DNA of 64,000 bases from Paraconiothyrium sp. Pb-2020 (taxonomy: Eukaryota > Ascomycota > Dothideomycetes > Pleosporales > Didymosphaeriaceae): the NCBI GenBank assembly GCA_022419385.1, contig JAJUBI010000006.1, forward strand, positions 3,224,001 to 3,288,000. Direction: 5' to 3'. Shown here in pieces: positions 37,171-49,469 of this stretch. Each line of letters begins with the position of its first letter. The stretch's first letter is position 1. The notes beneath the pieces were generated by a model. That model was not told the origin of the DNA and searched no databases. It saw nothing but the letters and a program-made list of their open reading frames with translations. Position numbers and translations under genes: made by a program.

Positions 37171-40100
37171 GATATAAAGAATATGTACTACTAAATTAAA
37201 ATAAAGAAAGGTAAGAAGTAGAAAACTACCTTTAAAATAAAGCTAGGGCTGTTTAAATATAATATTATACTCTTTAGGCTTACTAATACTCTAGCAGTCT
37301 TTTAGAGATAAATTAATACTATACTCTAAGAATATATTAGTAAGTATACTATAGTATACCTAGATAATATTTTAATATACTTAAATAATAAATAAGATTA
37401 CTAAAAGTATATAAAAGAAGTACTAAACTATATAAGTAAAGCTAAGTTATATTTAAAGCTTAAGAAATATAAATTTTATATTACCTAAACTATCTTTCTA
37501 GAATTTATAGTAGAACCCGAGAAGCTTAAAATTAAGTAAATAAAACTATAAGAGATTTTAGGCTAGAGAGAATTAGAAAATATTAAAAATATCTAATTCT
37601 TTCTAGAATTTTGTAACTATTGCAGGAAGTTTATTCTAGGCTAGATAAAGATAATAAAGCCCCTTATAAGGCTAACTAAGAAAGAAGTACCCTTTAAATA
37701 GATAGATAAATACTAATAGGTAATAGATTAGTTTAAAAGGAAATTTACTAAAGAACCTATTTTATAAATCTTTAATTTCTGCTACTCTACTATACTAGAG
37801 ACAGATATATTAAATTTTACTATAGAAGTATATCTACTCTAGTAAGATCTAGAAATAGATAAAAAGTACCTATATAGCTATTACTTCTAGAAATATAAAA
37901 GCTAAACTTAACTATAATATCTATAATAAGAAAATATTAGCAATAGTTAAAGTATTTAAAGAATAGAGAACTTACCTCTAAAGTATAAAATACTAAATAC
38001 TAGTCTTCTTAGACTATAAGAACCTAATAGGATTTATAATAAATAAGGCCCTTATACCCTAGTAAGTAAGATAGGCGCAGATCCTATTAATATATAATTT
38101 TAAGATTATATATATCTAGAGAATAGAAAACCTTTAGACAGATACCTTAAGTAAAAGGCCTAACTTATAGGAAAAAGCTAAAGTATTAGGGGCCCTACTT
38201 TAATTTAATAAAGATAGTACTATTATCTATAATATACTAAAGTTAGTAGCAATAATAGAAACCTAGACTAGTATATATGTATAACTAGATTAAGAAAGAA
38301 ACAGTAATTAGTAATAAAAATATAAGCTATCTACCTATAGGAATAAAATATAAGAATAATATCTATAAGGTCTTTAATAGAATTTTTATCCCTGCTAAGA
38401 TTTAATATAAGTTTATAAGATAATTCTATAAAGCACCGGCACACAGCTACTAGAAAATTAAATAAATATTAGAATAACTAATAAGGGACTACTACTTCCC
38501 TTAAGCCTAATAGATAGTTATAAAAGTCTTATATAACTGCGCTAACTGCTACTAAAAATAAACTAAATAGGTATATACTATATAGATAACTATAACCTAT
38601 AAAAGTTTCTAATTAACTATAGAGTATAGTTATAATGGACTTTATTATAGGACTACTAAAATCTAGGGACCTAGATAATAAGGTAGAGTATAATAGAATT
38701 ATAGTTATTATTAATAAAGTAACTAAGTATATATACTTCTTACTTAATAAGAGTAGTAAAGTAGAGTATATAGCCTTCTACTTTACTTTATAGTAATAGT
38801 ACAATATAGAGCTCTAGATAAGATTATTATAGATAAAGATATCTACTTTATATTTAAGTTTTAGTAAACTATATTTACTTTTATAAGTATTAAACACAGT
38901 ATATTAACAGCCTATTATCTATAATAGATAGGCAGATAGAATAAATAAATTAAATAGTAGAATAGTTTCTTAGGTATTACCTAAACTACTAATAGAATAA
39001 CTAGGTAGAGTTACTCTTTATAGTATAACTAGCCTATAATAGCTTATAATATAGTGCTACTGAAGTTTTACTATTCTTTATAAACTATAGATTTAACCTA
39101 GTAGCCTACTAAGTATCTAGAACTATAAGGTCTTAGAGCACAGATAAAGAATAATAGGCTAAAAAAATTATATAAATTTATAGCTAACTCTAGTAAGATG
39201 CTATATTTCTATTCTATAAAGAAAAATAGAAAAATACTATAATTTTAAGTATAAGCCTATGCCTATACTAGAGAAGGGAGAGAAAGTCTAGCTACTAAAA
39301 AAAAATATTACTAGTAAAAGACTATTAAATAAACTAGACTACCTAAAAATTAGACTATATAAGATTCTAGAGTAAATTACTCTAGTTTTTATTTAAGTTA
39401 TAACTTCTAAATATATAAAAATATACCTAGTGTTCTATATGGCCCTCTTAGAGAAGTACTATAACGTAGAACCTATAGTTTATAAAGTAGATATATATAA
39501 AAGAATAGTAAGAAAAATAGAAAGTAGTAAGTATTAATAGATACTAACTAGTAAATAGTTAGAATTACTATAAGGTTAAATAGCTAGAACGTAATAAGAA
39601 GGGAAACCTATAAAATAATACTAATAAACTAGAAAGTAACCTTAACTACTCTAAAAAGTTAGAAGAATTTTAGTTAAACTAATTTCTTAAAGAAAGCCTA
39701 GAGATATTAGACTAAGAGCTAGACTACTTTATAGTAAACTATAAAAATTACTACTATTAGAGAAGGTATAAGTAGTATCTTAAGAGACTACTTTACCCTT
39801 CTTAGAACTATTTTATAAACTAGTAGCCCTTAGTTTTGTTTCTTTCTAATTTAGCTTAGTCTCTAGAAATACTAACTAATAATTCTTCTATCTATTAAGA
39901 AGTTTCTTCTACTTCTGTAACTATAATATCTTTAAATAAGTATTAGCTAAATACTAGGTAGTAGTAGTAGTAGTATCTAGGGCATTTTTCTAGGCCTTCT
40001 TAGCCTTAATAAGTTTAGCTAAAATTTTAGCTTAGGAACAATTAGTTTTGCGTACTATAAATAGTTAATATAAATAGAACTATAGTAGTAGATAATATAC

Positions 40101-40173
40101 TTTTAGCTACTAAAATACTATTAATATTAAGAGCCTTAGACATTTAAATAAATATAAGTTTTATAAGTAAGAC
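37171..40173 (+). mobile_element. G1b fragment, right part (reverse transcriptase to near the 3' end)
   Basis: It continues the interrupted G1b reading from the reverse-transcriptase region (ATAAAGAATATGTACTAC, parallel to 33540) through integrase. It stops about 230 bp short of the polypurine tract, where the LTR of the next G1 unit begins. Its own 3' LTR is therefore absent. Confidence 0.8.
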
Positions 40174-40633
40174 TATTACAGCTGCTACACTGCAACAGAA
40201 TTATAGGAACTAATATAATAATAGTAGTAACTAGTCGAATTATAAGGATAAGTATTATAATTATAGGTTAGATACTAAGTATAATATAAATATATAATTA
40301 GGATTATAAATTAGATCTATAAATCTATAGAACGGAGCTATAGAGCCTAGATTTATAAAATCTATATATAGAGCCTATAGAGCCTTAGTTAAATAGTAGT
40401 ATATAGAGATAATAGATTCCTACTAGTAATCTCTTATTATTAATCTATAATATAGTTTACTATATTTAGTTTTTTATAGAAGATTACCTTTAAGTCTTTA
40501 GTAATATATTTTTATTATAGTAATTAATTAACGCTTACTTATAATAACTTATATAAACCTATATACTACTTATCTCTTACTAGAACCCTAACTAGGCCGC
40601 AGCTTACTATAGTAATAGAAAGGCCCTATTACA
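40174..40633 (+). repeat. G1d 5' LTR
   Basis: 460 bp, from TATTACAGCTGC to GGCCCTATTACA. CTTTAATAATTATATT then begins the internal region, as after 30596. Confidence 0.8.
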
Positions 40634-43600
40634 CTTTAATAATTATATTTTAAGAGTCTCTATAGGTATATACCTAAGTTACCCTTACTAAATAATAGCT
40701 CCTATAGTAAACTGACTAATATTATTAGACCTAACAGACCTAGTCTAGTAAAGAAATAACTTAACTACCTAAATAAAGAAAACTAAAGGCAAAAGAATAC
40801 CTATAATAAATTAGTAGAATAAGTAAAAGCTATATTAGAAAGAAAGAGAGAAGGGGCTAATAAAATAATAAAAGAATAAATCTAGTAAATAGAGCTTAAA
40901 ATAAAGAGCAGACCCTTAAAACTAGCTAATCTAAAAAAGTTTAATAAAATAAGAACTAAGCTTAGGGAATTTTTAGCCTCTATATCTTCTATTTAGATTT
41001 AAATTAAGAATACCTTAGAGAGGAAGATTAGAAGGTGGCTTATATAGTAACTTACTTTATAGGTAAGGTAATAGACTAGTTTAATAGTTACCTTATAGAC
41101 TAGAGAATAAACTAAGTAGATAACTAAAAAATAGAAACTAACCTTATCTTTATAAGCTATATTTATTTTAAGTAAAAGCTCTAACTAACCTTTAGTAATA
41201 TTAATACAGAATATATAGCTAAATAGAAACTCTTAAAGCTCTAATAACTAAGATAGTAAGTAGTATATATATTAGTATTTAAATAGCTAGCTAATAAGGT
41301 CTTAGACTATAGAGAATAGGCTCTAATATAGAAGTTTTATAAGGGACTTAAATTAGATATTAGATATAAAATAATTAAAATAGAGAAACTAACAACTCTA
41401 CTATAATAATTAAATAAGCCGTCTAAGTAGATAATAAGTTATTCTATAAAAATAAGATAATAAAGAAGAAAGTAGATATAGTATAAATAGCTAGAACTAT
41501 AAAACCTATAATAAGGGGGATCTAATAGTCTTAGATACTAATAAAAAAAGGGATTAAGTTAGAATATAATAAAGAAAAAGCAATGTAAGAAGGGCACTTA
41601 CTTTAGCTATAGTAAAAAGGGCTATATTGCTAGAAACTACCTAAATAAAGGCTAGGAAAAGTCTGTAAAAGGTACTAAGAAGAAACTAAAGAAGTAAGAA
41701 ATTTTAAAGAAAATAAAAAGAAGCTAGCTAGTAGTAAGAAATATAAGGCTACTTATTAGGCTAAGTATTTCTAAGATACGTATATATTATATATAAAGAT
41801 AAAGAAGAATATAGGGTACTAGCCTATAAGAGAAAGGCTAGCAGTAACTTAGAAAAGCTAAATAATTCTATAGCTAGAGAAGTAAAATGCCTAGGTTCTA
41901 GAATTCTATAATACTAAAGACTTAGAAAGTAAATCTAATAATAATAAAGAAAATAGTAACTTAGATAAATTAGTAGATACTCTATTCTAGTTAACCTTAA
42001 GAGGAGATAAGCCCTTCTTCTTATTACTAGTATAGAAGGCACCTATATCCTCTAGTAAAAATATCTGCATAGGAGGAATTAAATATTTCTAGCCTATAGG
42101 ACTAATATACGAAGCAGCTAGACTAGTTAAAACTAAAGATATATAATAAATAATTAAAGGTCTATACTTCTACTATAAGAATTTGTATAGGGAAACTATC
42201 TATAAGGTTTATAAAAACTAGAAGATCTAGTTTCTATAAAATATAAAGTTTATAAGCTTTAATAAATAGGTAGAATAAAATATAATTCTGGTAAGAAAAA
42301 TACTAAATAAATAAGAATAGGCTTAGATTACTAATAAAATTAAATAGGTAAATAAAGCCTATACACCTTAAGTTGCAATAAAGTACTAGATTCTAATTAA
42401 GAAAGAATACTTAGATAAATTAGTAAAACTAATTAAAGGGGATAACCTCTAAATACTAACTAAACACCTAGCATATTATAAGTTATTATAGATATTATAC
42501 ATTATAGACAATTACCTAATATACCTAACTCTAAAAAGAAAATATTGCGCCTTTCTAATTTAGATAATAGATAACCCTTATAATAAACTTATTCTAAGGG
42601 ACGAAGTATATAGGTAGCACTAGAAAAAAAGTGTAGGGATACCTAGTACTAGCCCCTAGACCTTTCTTACTAATTAAATATGTAAAAGGGCAACCTTAGT
42701 ATAAGTGCCCTAAGAATAAGTGTCCTTAATATATAGCTAAGAAAATATAATAAAGTATTAGCTAAAAGGCAAAGAAGCCTTAAGAGGTATATAGGGACTA
42801 TATATTATAATTTAAGAGAATACTATAGAAAACTAATTAGAGTAATAATTAATAGTAAAGTAATATAGAACTTTATCTCTAAGAATTTTAGAGAATAAAG
42901 GGCTCTACTATACTAATAAAATAGAGAAAAGAACCTTATTTAATATTAAAGAACTGCCTTTTTAGAAGTAAATTTATATAGAAACTACACTAAAAACCTT
43001 TCTATCTAAAGAACTAGTTATTAACAACTTTACTATAAACTTAGCTAAAATAGATAATTAGTAAGACGTAATCTTAGAAATACTATAGCTAAGCTAGGTT
43101 AACCTAACTATTACTAGAGAATAAGATAAGTCTAATATCTATATTAGCTAGTAGTAAGTAAGGAACTTACCCAGAATACTAGACTAATACTAGAAGTTTA
43201 CGGATATCTTTAATAAACTAGAAGGATACCTTCCGGAACACGCTAAATAGAACTGTAAAATTAGACTAGAGAAAGAAAAATAACCTATATAGGGACTAGT
43301 ATATAAAATAATAGAATAGGAGCTTAAGGTTACTAAATAATATATTGAAATAACCTTAAATAGAAATATATTAGACCTTTTTAGTCTTCTACTGCTTATG
43401 GAGTTACCTTTATAGAGAAAAAGAACAACCTAAAATTATAGTTCTATATTAACTTTAGAAAAATAAATGCTATTACAATTAAGAATAGATACCTATTACC
43501 CTTAATATTAAATTTATAAGACTAACTCTAAGACGCGAAAATCTTTACCTACTTAGATATAAAAAACGCATACTACTAGATTAGAATAAAGAAAGGTAAG

Positions 43601-46600
43601 AAATAGAAGACCGCCTTTAGAATAAAGTTAGGGCTATTTAAGTATAATATTATACCCTTTAGGCTTACTAACGCCCTAGCTATTTTTTAGAGATAAATTA
43701 ATACTATGCTCTAAGGATATATTAGTAAGTATACTATAGTATACCTAGATAATATCTTAATATACTTAAATAATAAACAAGACCACTAAAAGTATATAGA
43801 AAAGTACTAAACTATATAAGTAAAGCTAAGCTATATTAAAAGCTTAAGAAATATAAATTCTATATTACTAAACTATCTTTCTAGGGTTTATAGTAGAACC
43901 TAGAAAGCTTAAGATTAAGCAAATAAAGCTCTAGGAGATTTTAAATTAGAGAAAGCTAGAAAATATTAAGATATCTAATTTTTTAAAATTTTATAACTAT
44001 TGCAGAAAGTTTATTCTAGACTAGATAAAGATAATAAAGCCCCTTATAAGGCTAACTAAGAAGAAAGTACCCTTTAAATAGATAGATAATACTAATAGGT
44101 AATAGATTAGCTTAAAAAGAAATTTACTAAAAACCTATTTTAAAATTTTTAATCCCTACTACCCTACTATACTAGAGATAGATATTAAATTTTACTATAG
44201 AAGTATATCTACTCTAGTAAGATCTAGAAATAGATAAAAAGCACCTATATAGCTATTACTTCTAGAAATATAAAAAGCTAAACTTAATTATAATATCTAT
44301 AATAAAGAAATATTAGTAATAGTTAAAGTATTTAAAGAATAGAGAACTTATCTCTAAGGTATAAAATACTAAATGCCGGTCTTCTTAGACTATAAGAACC
44401 TAATAGGATTTATAATAAATAAGGCCCTTACACTCTAGTAAGTAAGATAGGCACAGACCCTATTAATATATAATTTTAAGATTAATACACCTAAGAAATA
44501 AAAAACCTTTAGGCAGATACCTTAAGCAGAAGGCCTAACTTATAGAAAAAACTAAAGTATTAGGGGCCCTACTTTAATTTAATAAGGATAGTACTATTAT
44601 TTATAATATACTAAAGCTAGTAGTAATAATAGAAACCTAGACTAGTATATAGTAATATAGATTAAGAAGAAAACAGCAATTAGTAATAAAAATATAAGCT
44701 ACCTACCTATAGAAATAAGTATAAGATAATATTTATAAGGTCTTTAATAAATCTTTATTCCTGCCAAAATTTAACATAAGTTTATAAGACAATTCTATAA
44801 AGCACCGGTATATAGCTACTAGGGAATTAAATAAATATTAAAATAACTAATAAGGGACTATTATTTCCCTTAAGCCTAATAGATAGTTATAGAAGTCTTA
44901 CGTAACTATGCTAACTACTACTAAAATAAACTAAATAGGTATATACTGTATAGATAACTACAGCCTATAGAGGTTCCTAATTAACTATAGGGTATAGTTA
45001 CGATAGACTTTATTATAGGACTACTAAAATTTAAAGACCTAGATAATAAGGTAGAATATAACAGAATTATAGTTATTATTAATAAAGTAACTAAGTATGC
45101 ATACTTTCTACTATATAAAGAGGTTAATAAGGTAGAATATGTAGCTTTCTACTTTACTTTTATAGTAATAGCACAATATAGAGCTCTAGATAAAATTATT
45201 ATAGATAAAGATATCTGCTTTATATCTAAGTTCTAGTAAACTATATTTACTTTTATAGGTATTAAACACAGTATATTAATAGCCTATTATTTATAAATAG
45301 ATAGGCAGATAGAATAAATAAATTAAATAGTAGAATAGTTTCTTAGGTATTATCTAAACTACTAATAGAATAACTAGGTAGGGTTACTTTCTATAGCATA
45401 ACTAGCCTATAATAGCTTATATATAGTGCTACTAGAGTTTTACTATTCTTTATAAACTATAGATTTAACCTAGCAGCCTACTAAGTACTAGAACTATAAG
45501 GTCTTAGAGCATAGATAGAGAATAATAGGCTAAAAAATTATATAAATTTATAGCTAACTCTAGTAAGACGCTATATTCCTATAAAGAAAAATAGAGAAAT
45601 ACTATAATCTTAAGTATAAGCCTATGCCTACGCTAGAAGAGAGAGAAAGTCTAGCTACTATAAAAAAATATTACTAGTAAATAACTATTAAATAAACTAA
45701 ACTATCTAAAAATTAGACTATATAAGTTCTAGAATAAATTACTCCTAGTTTTGTTTAAATTATAACTTCTAAATAGTATAAAAATATACTAGTGTTCTAT
45801 ATAGCCCTCTTAGAAAAGGCACTATAGGTAGAACCTATAGTCTATAAAGTAGATATATATAGAGAGTAGTAAGAAGAATAAAAAGTAGTAAGTATTAATA
45901 GACACTAACTAGTAAATAGTTAGAATTACTATAGAGTTAAATAGCTAGAACACGATAAAAAGGGAAACCTATAGAATAATATTTAGAAACTAGAAAGTAA
46001 CCTTAACTACTCTAAGAAGTTAGAGAATTTAGTTAAACTAATTTCTTAAAGAAAGTCTAGAGACATTAAACTAAAAGCTAGACTGCCTTATAGTAAACTA
46101 TAAAAATTACTACTATTAGAGAAGTGTAAGTATTATCTTAAAAGACTACTTTACTCTTCTTAGAACTATTCTATAGACTAGTAGCCTTTAGTTCTACTTC
46201 TTTCTAATCTAGCTTAGCCTCTAGAAATACTAAAATAATTCTTCTACCTATTAAGAAGTTTCTTCTGCTTCCGTAACTATAATATTTTTTAATAAGTATT
46301 AGCTAAACGCTAGGCAGTAGTAGCAGTAGTATTTAGGTATTTTTCTAGGCCTTTTTAGCCTTAATAGTTTAGCTAGAATTTTAGCTTAGGAATATTAGTG
46401 TTGCGCACTATAAATAATTAATATAGATAGAACTATAATAGTAGATAATATACTTTTAGCCACTAAGATACTATTAATATTATAAGAGCCTTAGATTTAA
46501 ATAAATATAAGCTTTATAAGCAGAACGCCTAGATATATATATAAAGAAAGTTTACAGCTAATCTTTAATTAATTATAGTAAGAATAAGGTATAGTAAGAA

Positions 46601-46765
46601 ATCTATAATAGCTAATTTTATTAGTAAGTGTAAGTTATTTATTAGTTTTATAGGAAGGTATAAAGGGTAACAATAACTAACTTATAATAGGGTTAGCCCC
46701 GCTAATATAGTATAACCCCTACCACAGATTAATCTTTAGGCTAAAGATATAGAAGGGGGAGATAG

Positions 46766-47243
46766 TATTATAGCTACTATACTATAATAGAATTATAGAA
46801 ACTAATATAATAACAGCAGCAACTAGTTAAATTATAAGAATAAGTATTATAATTATAGGTTAGATGCTAAGCATAAATAAACACGTAATTAGAATTATAT
46901 AATTAGATCTATAGATTATAAGTGCTAAGAATATAGAGCTATAGAGCTAGAATCTATAAATCTATATAGATCTATAGACAGAGCCTATAGAGCCTAGGCT
47001 AGATAGTAGTATATAGAGATAATAGATTACTACTAGTAATTTCTTATTATTAATCTATAATATAGTTTACTGTATCTAGTTTTCTTTAAAAGATTACCTT
47101 TAAGTCTTTAGTAACACATTCTTATTATAGTGATTAATTAACGCTTACCTATATATAACTATATAAACCTACACACTACTTATCTCTTACTAGAACCCTA
47201 ACTAGGCCGCGGCTTACTACAGTAATAAGGAGATCCTATTATA
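46766..47243 (+). repeat. G1d 3' LTR
   Basis: About 478 bp, from TATTATAGCTAC to TCCTATTATA. It has a small internal insertion near 46920-46935 compared with the other G1 LTRs. Confidence 0.8.
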
Positions 47244-48641
47244 AATAAAAAGAAGGGCTTATCTCCCCTTAGAGTTAACTAGAATAGAGTATTTACTAAT
47301 CTATTTAAGCTACTATCTTCTTCTTTATTATTAAATTTACTTTCTAAATCTTTAGTATTATAAAACTCTAAAACCTAGGCATTTTACTTCTCTAGCTATA
47401 AAATTATCTAGCCTTTCTAAGTTGCTGCTAGTCTTTTTTCTATAGGCTAGTATTCTATATTCTTTTTTATCTTTATATATAATATACACATATTTTAGAA
47501 ATTTTTAGCCTAATAAGTAGTCTTATATTTCTTACTACTAGCTAGCTTCTCTTTAGTTTCTCTTAAAGTTTCTTACTTCTTTAGTTTCTTCTTAGTACCT
47601 TTTATAGACTTTTTCTAGCTTTTATTTAGATAGTTTTTAGTAATATAGCCCTTTTTACTATAGCTAAAGTAAGTACTTTTCTTATATTACTTTTTCTTTA
47701 TTATATCCTAACTTAATCCCTTTTCTTTGTTAGTATCTAAGACTATTAGATCCCCTTTATTATAAGTTTTATAGTTTTAGCTATTTATACTATATTTACT
47801 TTCTTCTTTATTATTTTATTTCTATAGAAATAACTTATTATCCACTTAGACAGCTTATTTAATTATTATAAGTAGAGTTATTAGTTTCTCTATTCTAATT
47901 ATCTTATATCTAATATCTAATTTAAGTTTTTTATAGAACTTCTATATTAGAGCTTATTCTCTGTAGTCTAAGACCTTATTAGCTAGTTACTTAAATACTA
48001 ATATATAGGCTACTACTATCTTAGTCTATTAGAGCTTTAAGAATTTCTATTTAGCTATATATTCTATATTAATATTACTAAAGGTTAGTTAGAGCTTTTA
48101 CTTAAAATAAGTATAGCTTATAAAGATAAGGTTAGTTTCTATTTTTTAGTTATTTACTTAGTTTATTCTCTAGTTTATAAGGTAACTGTTAAACTAGTCT
48201 ATTACCTTACCTATAAAGTAAGTTACTATATAAGCTACTTTCTAATCTTCTTCTCTAAGGTATTCTTAATTTAAATCTAAATAGAGGGATATAGAGGCTA
48301 GAAATCCCCTAAGCTTAGTCCTTATTCTATTAAACTTTTCTAAATTAGCTAGTTTTAAGGGTCTACTCTTTATTCTAAGCTCTATTTACTAGATTTATTT
48401 TTTTATTATTTTATTAGCCTCTTCTCTCTTTCTTTCTAATATAGCTTTTACTTATTCTACTAACTTATTATAGGCATCCTTTTACCTTTAGTTTTTTTTA
48501 TTTAGGTAGTTAAGTTATTTCTTTATCTAAACTAGGTCTGTTAGGTCTAATAATATTAATTAGTTTACTGTAGGAGCTATTATTTAGTAAGGGTAACTTA
48601 GGTATATACCTATAGAGACTCTTAAAATATAATTATTAAAG
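47244..48641 (-). mobile_element. E0 internal fragment, gag side
   Basis: It is the reverse complement of G1 sequence at about 30.6-32.0 kb, that is, from just after the 5' LTR through gag and the zinc-knuckle region. It joins LTR 48642-49104 exactly as a 5' LTR should. The left end is broken at the G1d LTR. Confidence 0.8.
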
Positions 48642-49104
48642 TATAATAGGGCCTTCTTAATACTATAGTAAGCTGCAGCCTAGTTAGGGTTCTAGTAAGA
48701 GATAAGTAGCGTATAGGGTTATATAGGTTATATATAGGTAAGTATTAATTAATTACTATAATAAGAATATATTGCTAAAGACTTAAAGGTAATTTTCTAT
48801 AAAAAAACTAGATATAGTAAACTATATTATAGATTAATAATAAGAGATTACTAGTAGAAATCTGTTATCTCTATATACTACTATCTAACTAAGGCTCTAT
48901 AGGCTCTATATATAAATTTTATAAATCTAGGCTTTATAGCTCTGCCCTATAGATTTATAGATCTAATTATATAACTCTAATTATATATTTATATTATACT
49001 TAGCATCTAACCTATAATTATAATACTTATTCTTATAATTTAACTAGTTACTGCTATTATTACATTAGTTTCTATAATTCTATTGTAGTATAGCAGCTGT
49101 AACA
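48642..49104 (-). repeat. 5' LTR of E0
   Basis: 463 bp. On the plus strand it starts TATAATAGGGCC and ends GCAGCTGTAACA. It is a direct repeat of the outer LTR at 11388. GATAG (49105-49109), the partner of 11383-11387, follows immediately. Confidence 0.85.
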
Positions 49105-49469
49105 GATAGTCTATATACTAGAGAACCTATATTCTTATATACCCCCTAGATTCTCTTCACGTATATAGCTATAGTTACTATACTAAATCTAAAGTATTTC
49201 TTTTCTATAGGCCTTTATAGTATAGGCTTATCTAGCATAGCTCCCTTTATCCTTATTTAAGGGCTGGCTGTAATCTAGCGGGTCTCTGTAAGCTAGCAAT
49301 ATAGATTAAACTAAGGGTTATAGTATAGAAAATCTCTATATATAGAAGTTGCGTAATAGATCTTATACTAACTAGGCTTATAACTGTAACACGTAAAACG
49401 CGCACTAGTAAAAGAGAACTCTAACTACTAATACATAATAGATAGTCTATATACTAGAAAATCTATATT
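49105..49469. other. Right flank of the island, including a second copy of the target sequence
   Basis: Bases 49105-49137 (GATAGTCTATATACTAGAGA and following) are the right half of the E0 target. Bases 49383 to about 49485 contain an undivided relative of left half plus right half (…TAATAGATAG|TCTATATACTAG…), that is, the empty-site form. The rest is AT-rich with no gene seen. Confidence 0.75.

Larger units (their letters stand above)
40174..47243 (+). mobile_element. Complete-length G1 element (G1d), RIP-degraded
   Basis: LTRs are 40174-40633 and 46766-47243, with a polypurine tract GAAGGGGGAGA at about 46752-46762. The internal region parallels G1c from gag to integrase but has many more one-base losses. 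The left flank is the G1b tail (AAGAC); the right flank is inverted E0 gag sequence (AATAA). So there is no target duplication, and at least one end has been rearranged since insertion. Confidence 0.8.
11388..49104 (-). mobile_element. Composite nested retrotransposon island; outer element E0 (G1 family, minus orientation)
   Basis: The outermost element has its 3' LTR on the left (11388-12318, interrupted) and its 5' LTR on the right (48642-49104). The two are direct repeats and both come to 463 bp once the solo-LTR insertion is removed. The 5-bp target duplication GATAG flanks the whole block at 11383-11387 and 49105-49109. E0 internal sequence survives in three pieces: 12319-13505 and 20705-21972 (3' end, integrase, RNase H) and 47244-48641 (gag side). 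About 2.3 kb of E0 between RNase H and gag is missing. Everything else inside is later insertion or rearrangement. No frame in the block is intact. Lines I counted have 22-30% G+C. Confidence 0.8.

Noticed and set aside
11388..49104. Centromere
   Set aside because: A 38-kb AT-rich RIP island could be centromeric in some fungi, but every part is explained by nested retrotransposons and nothing in the sequence is specific to a centromere.
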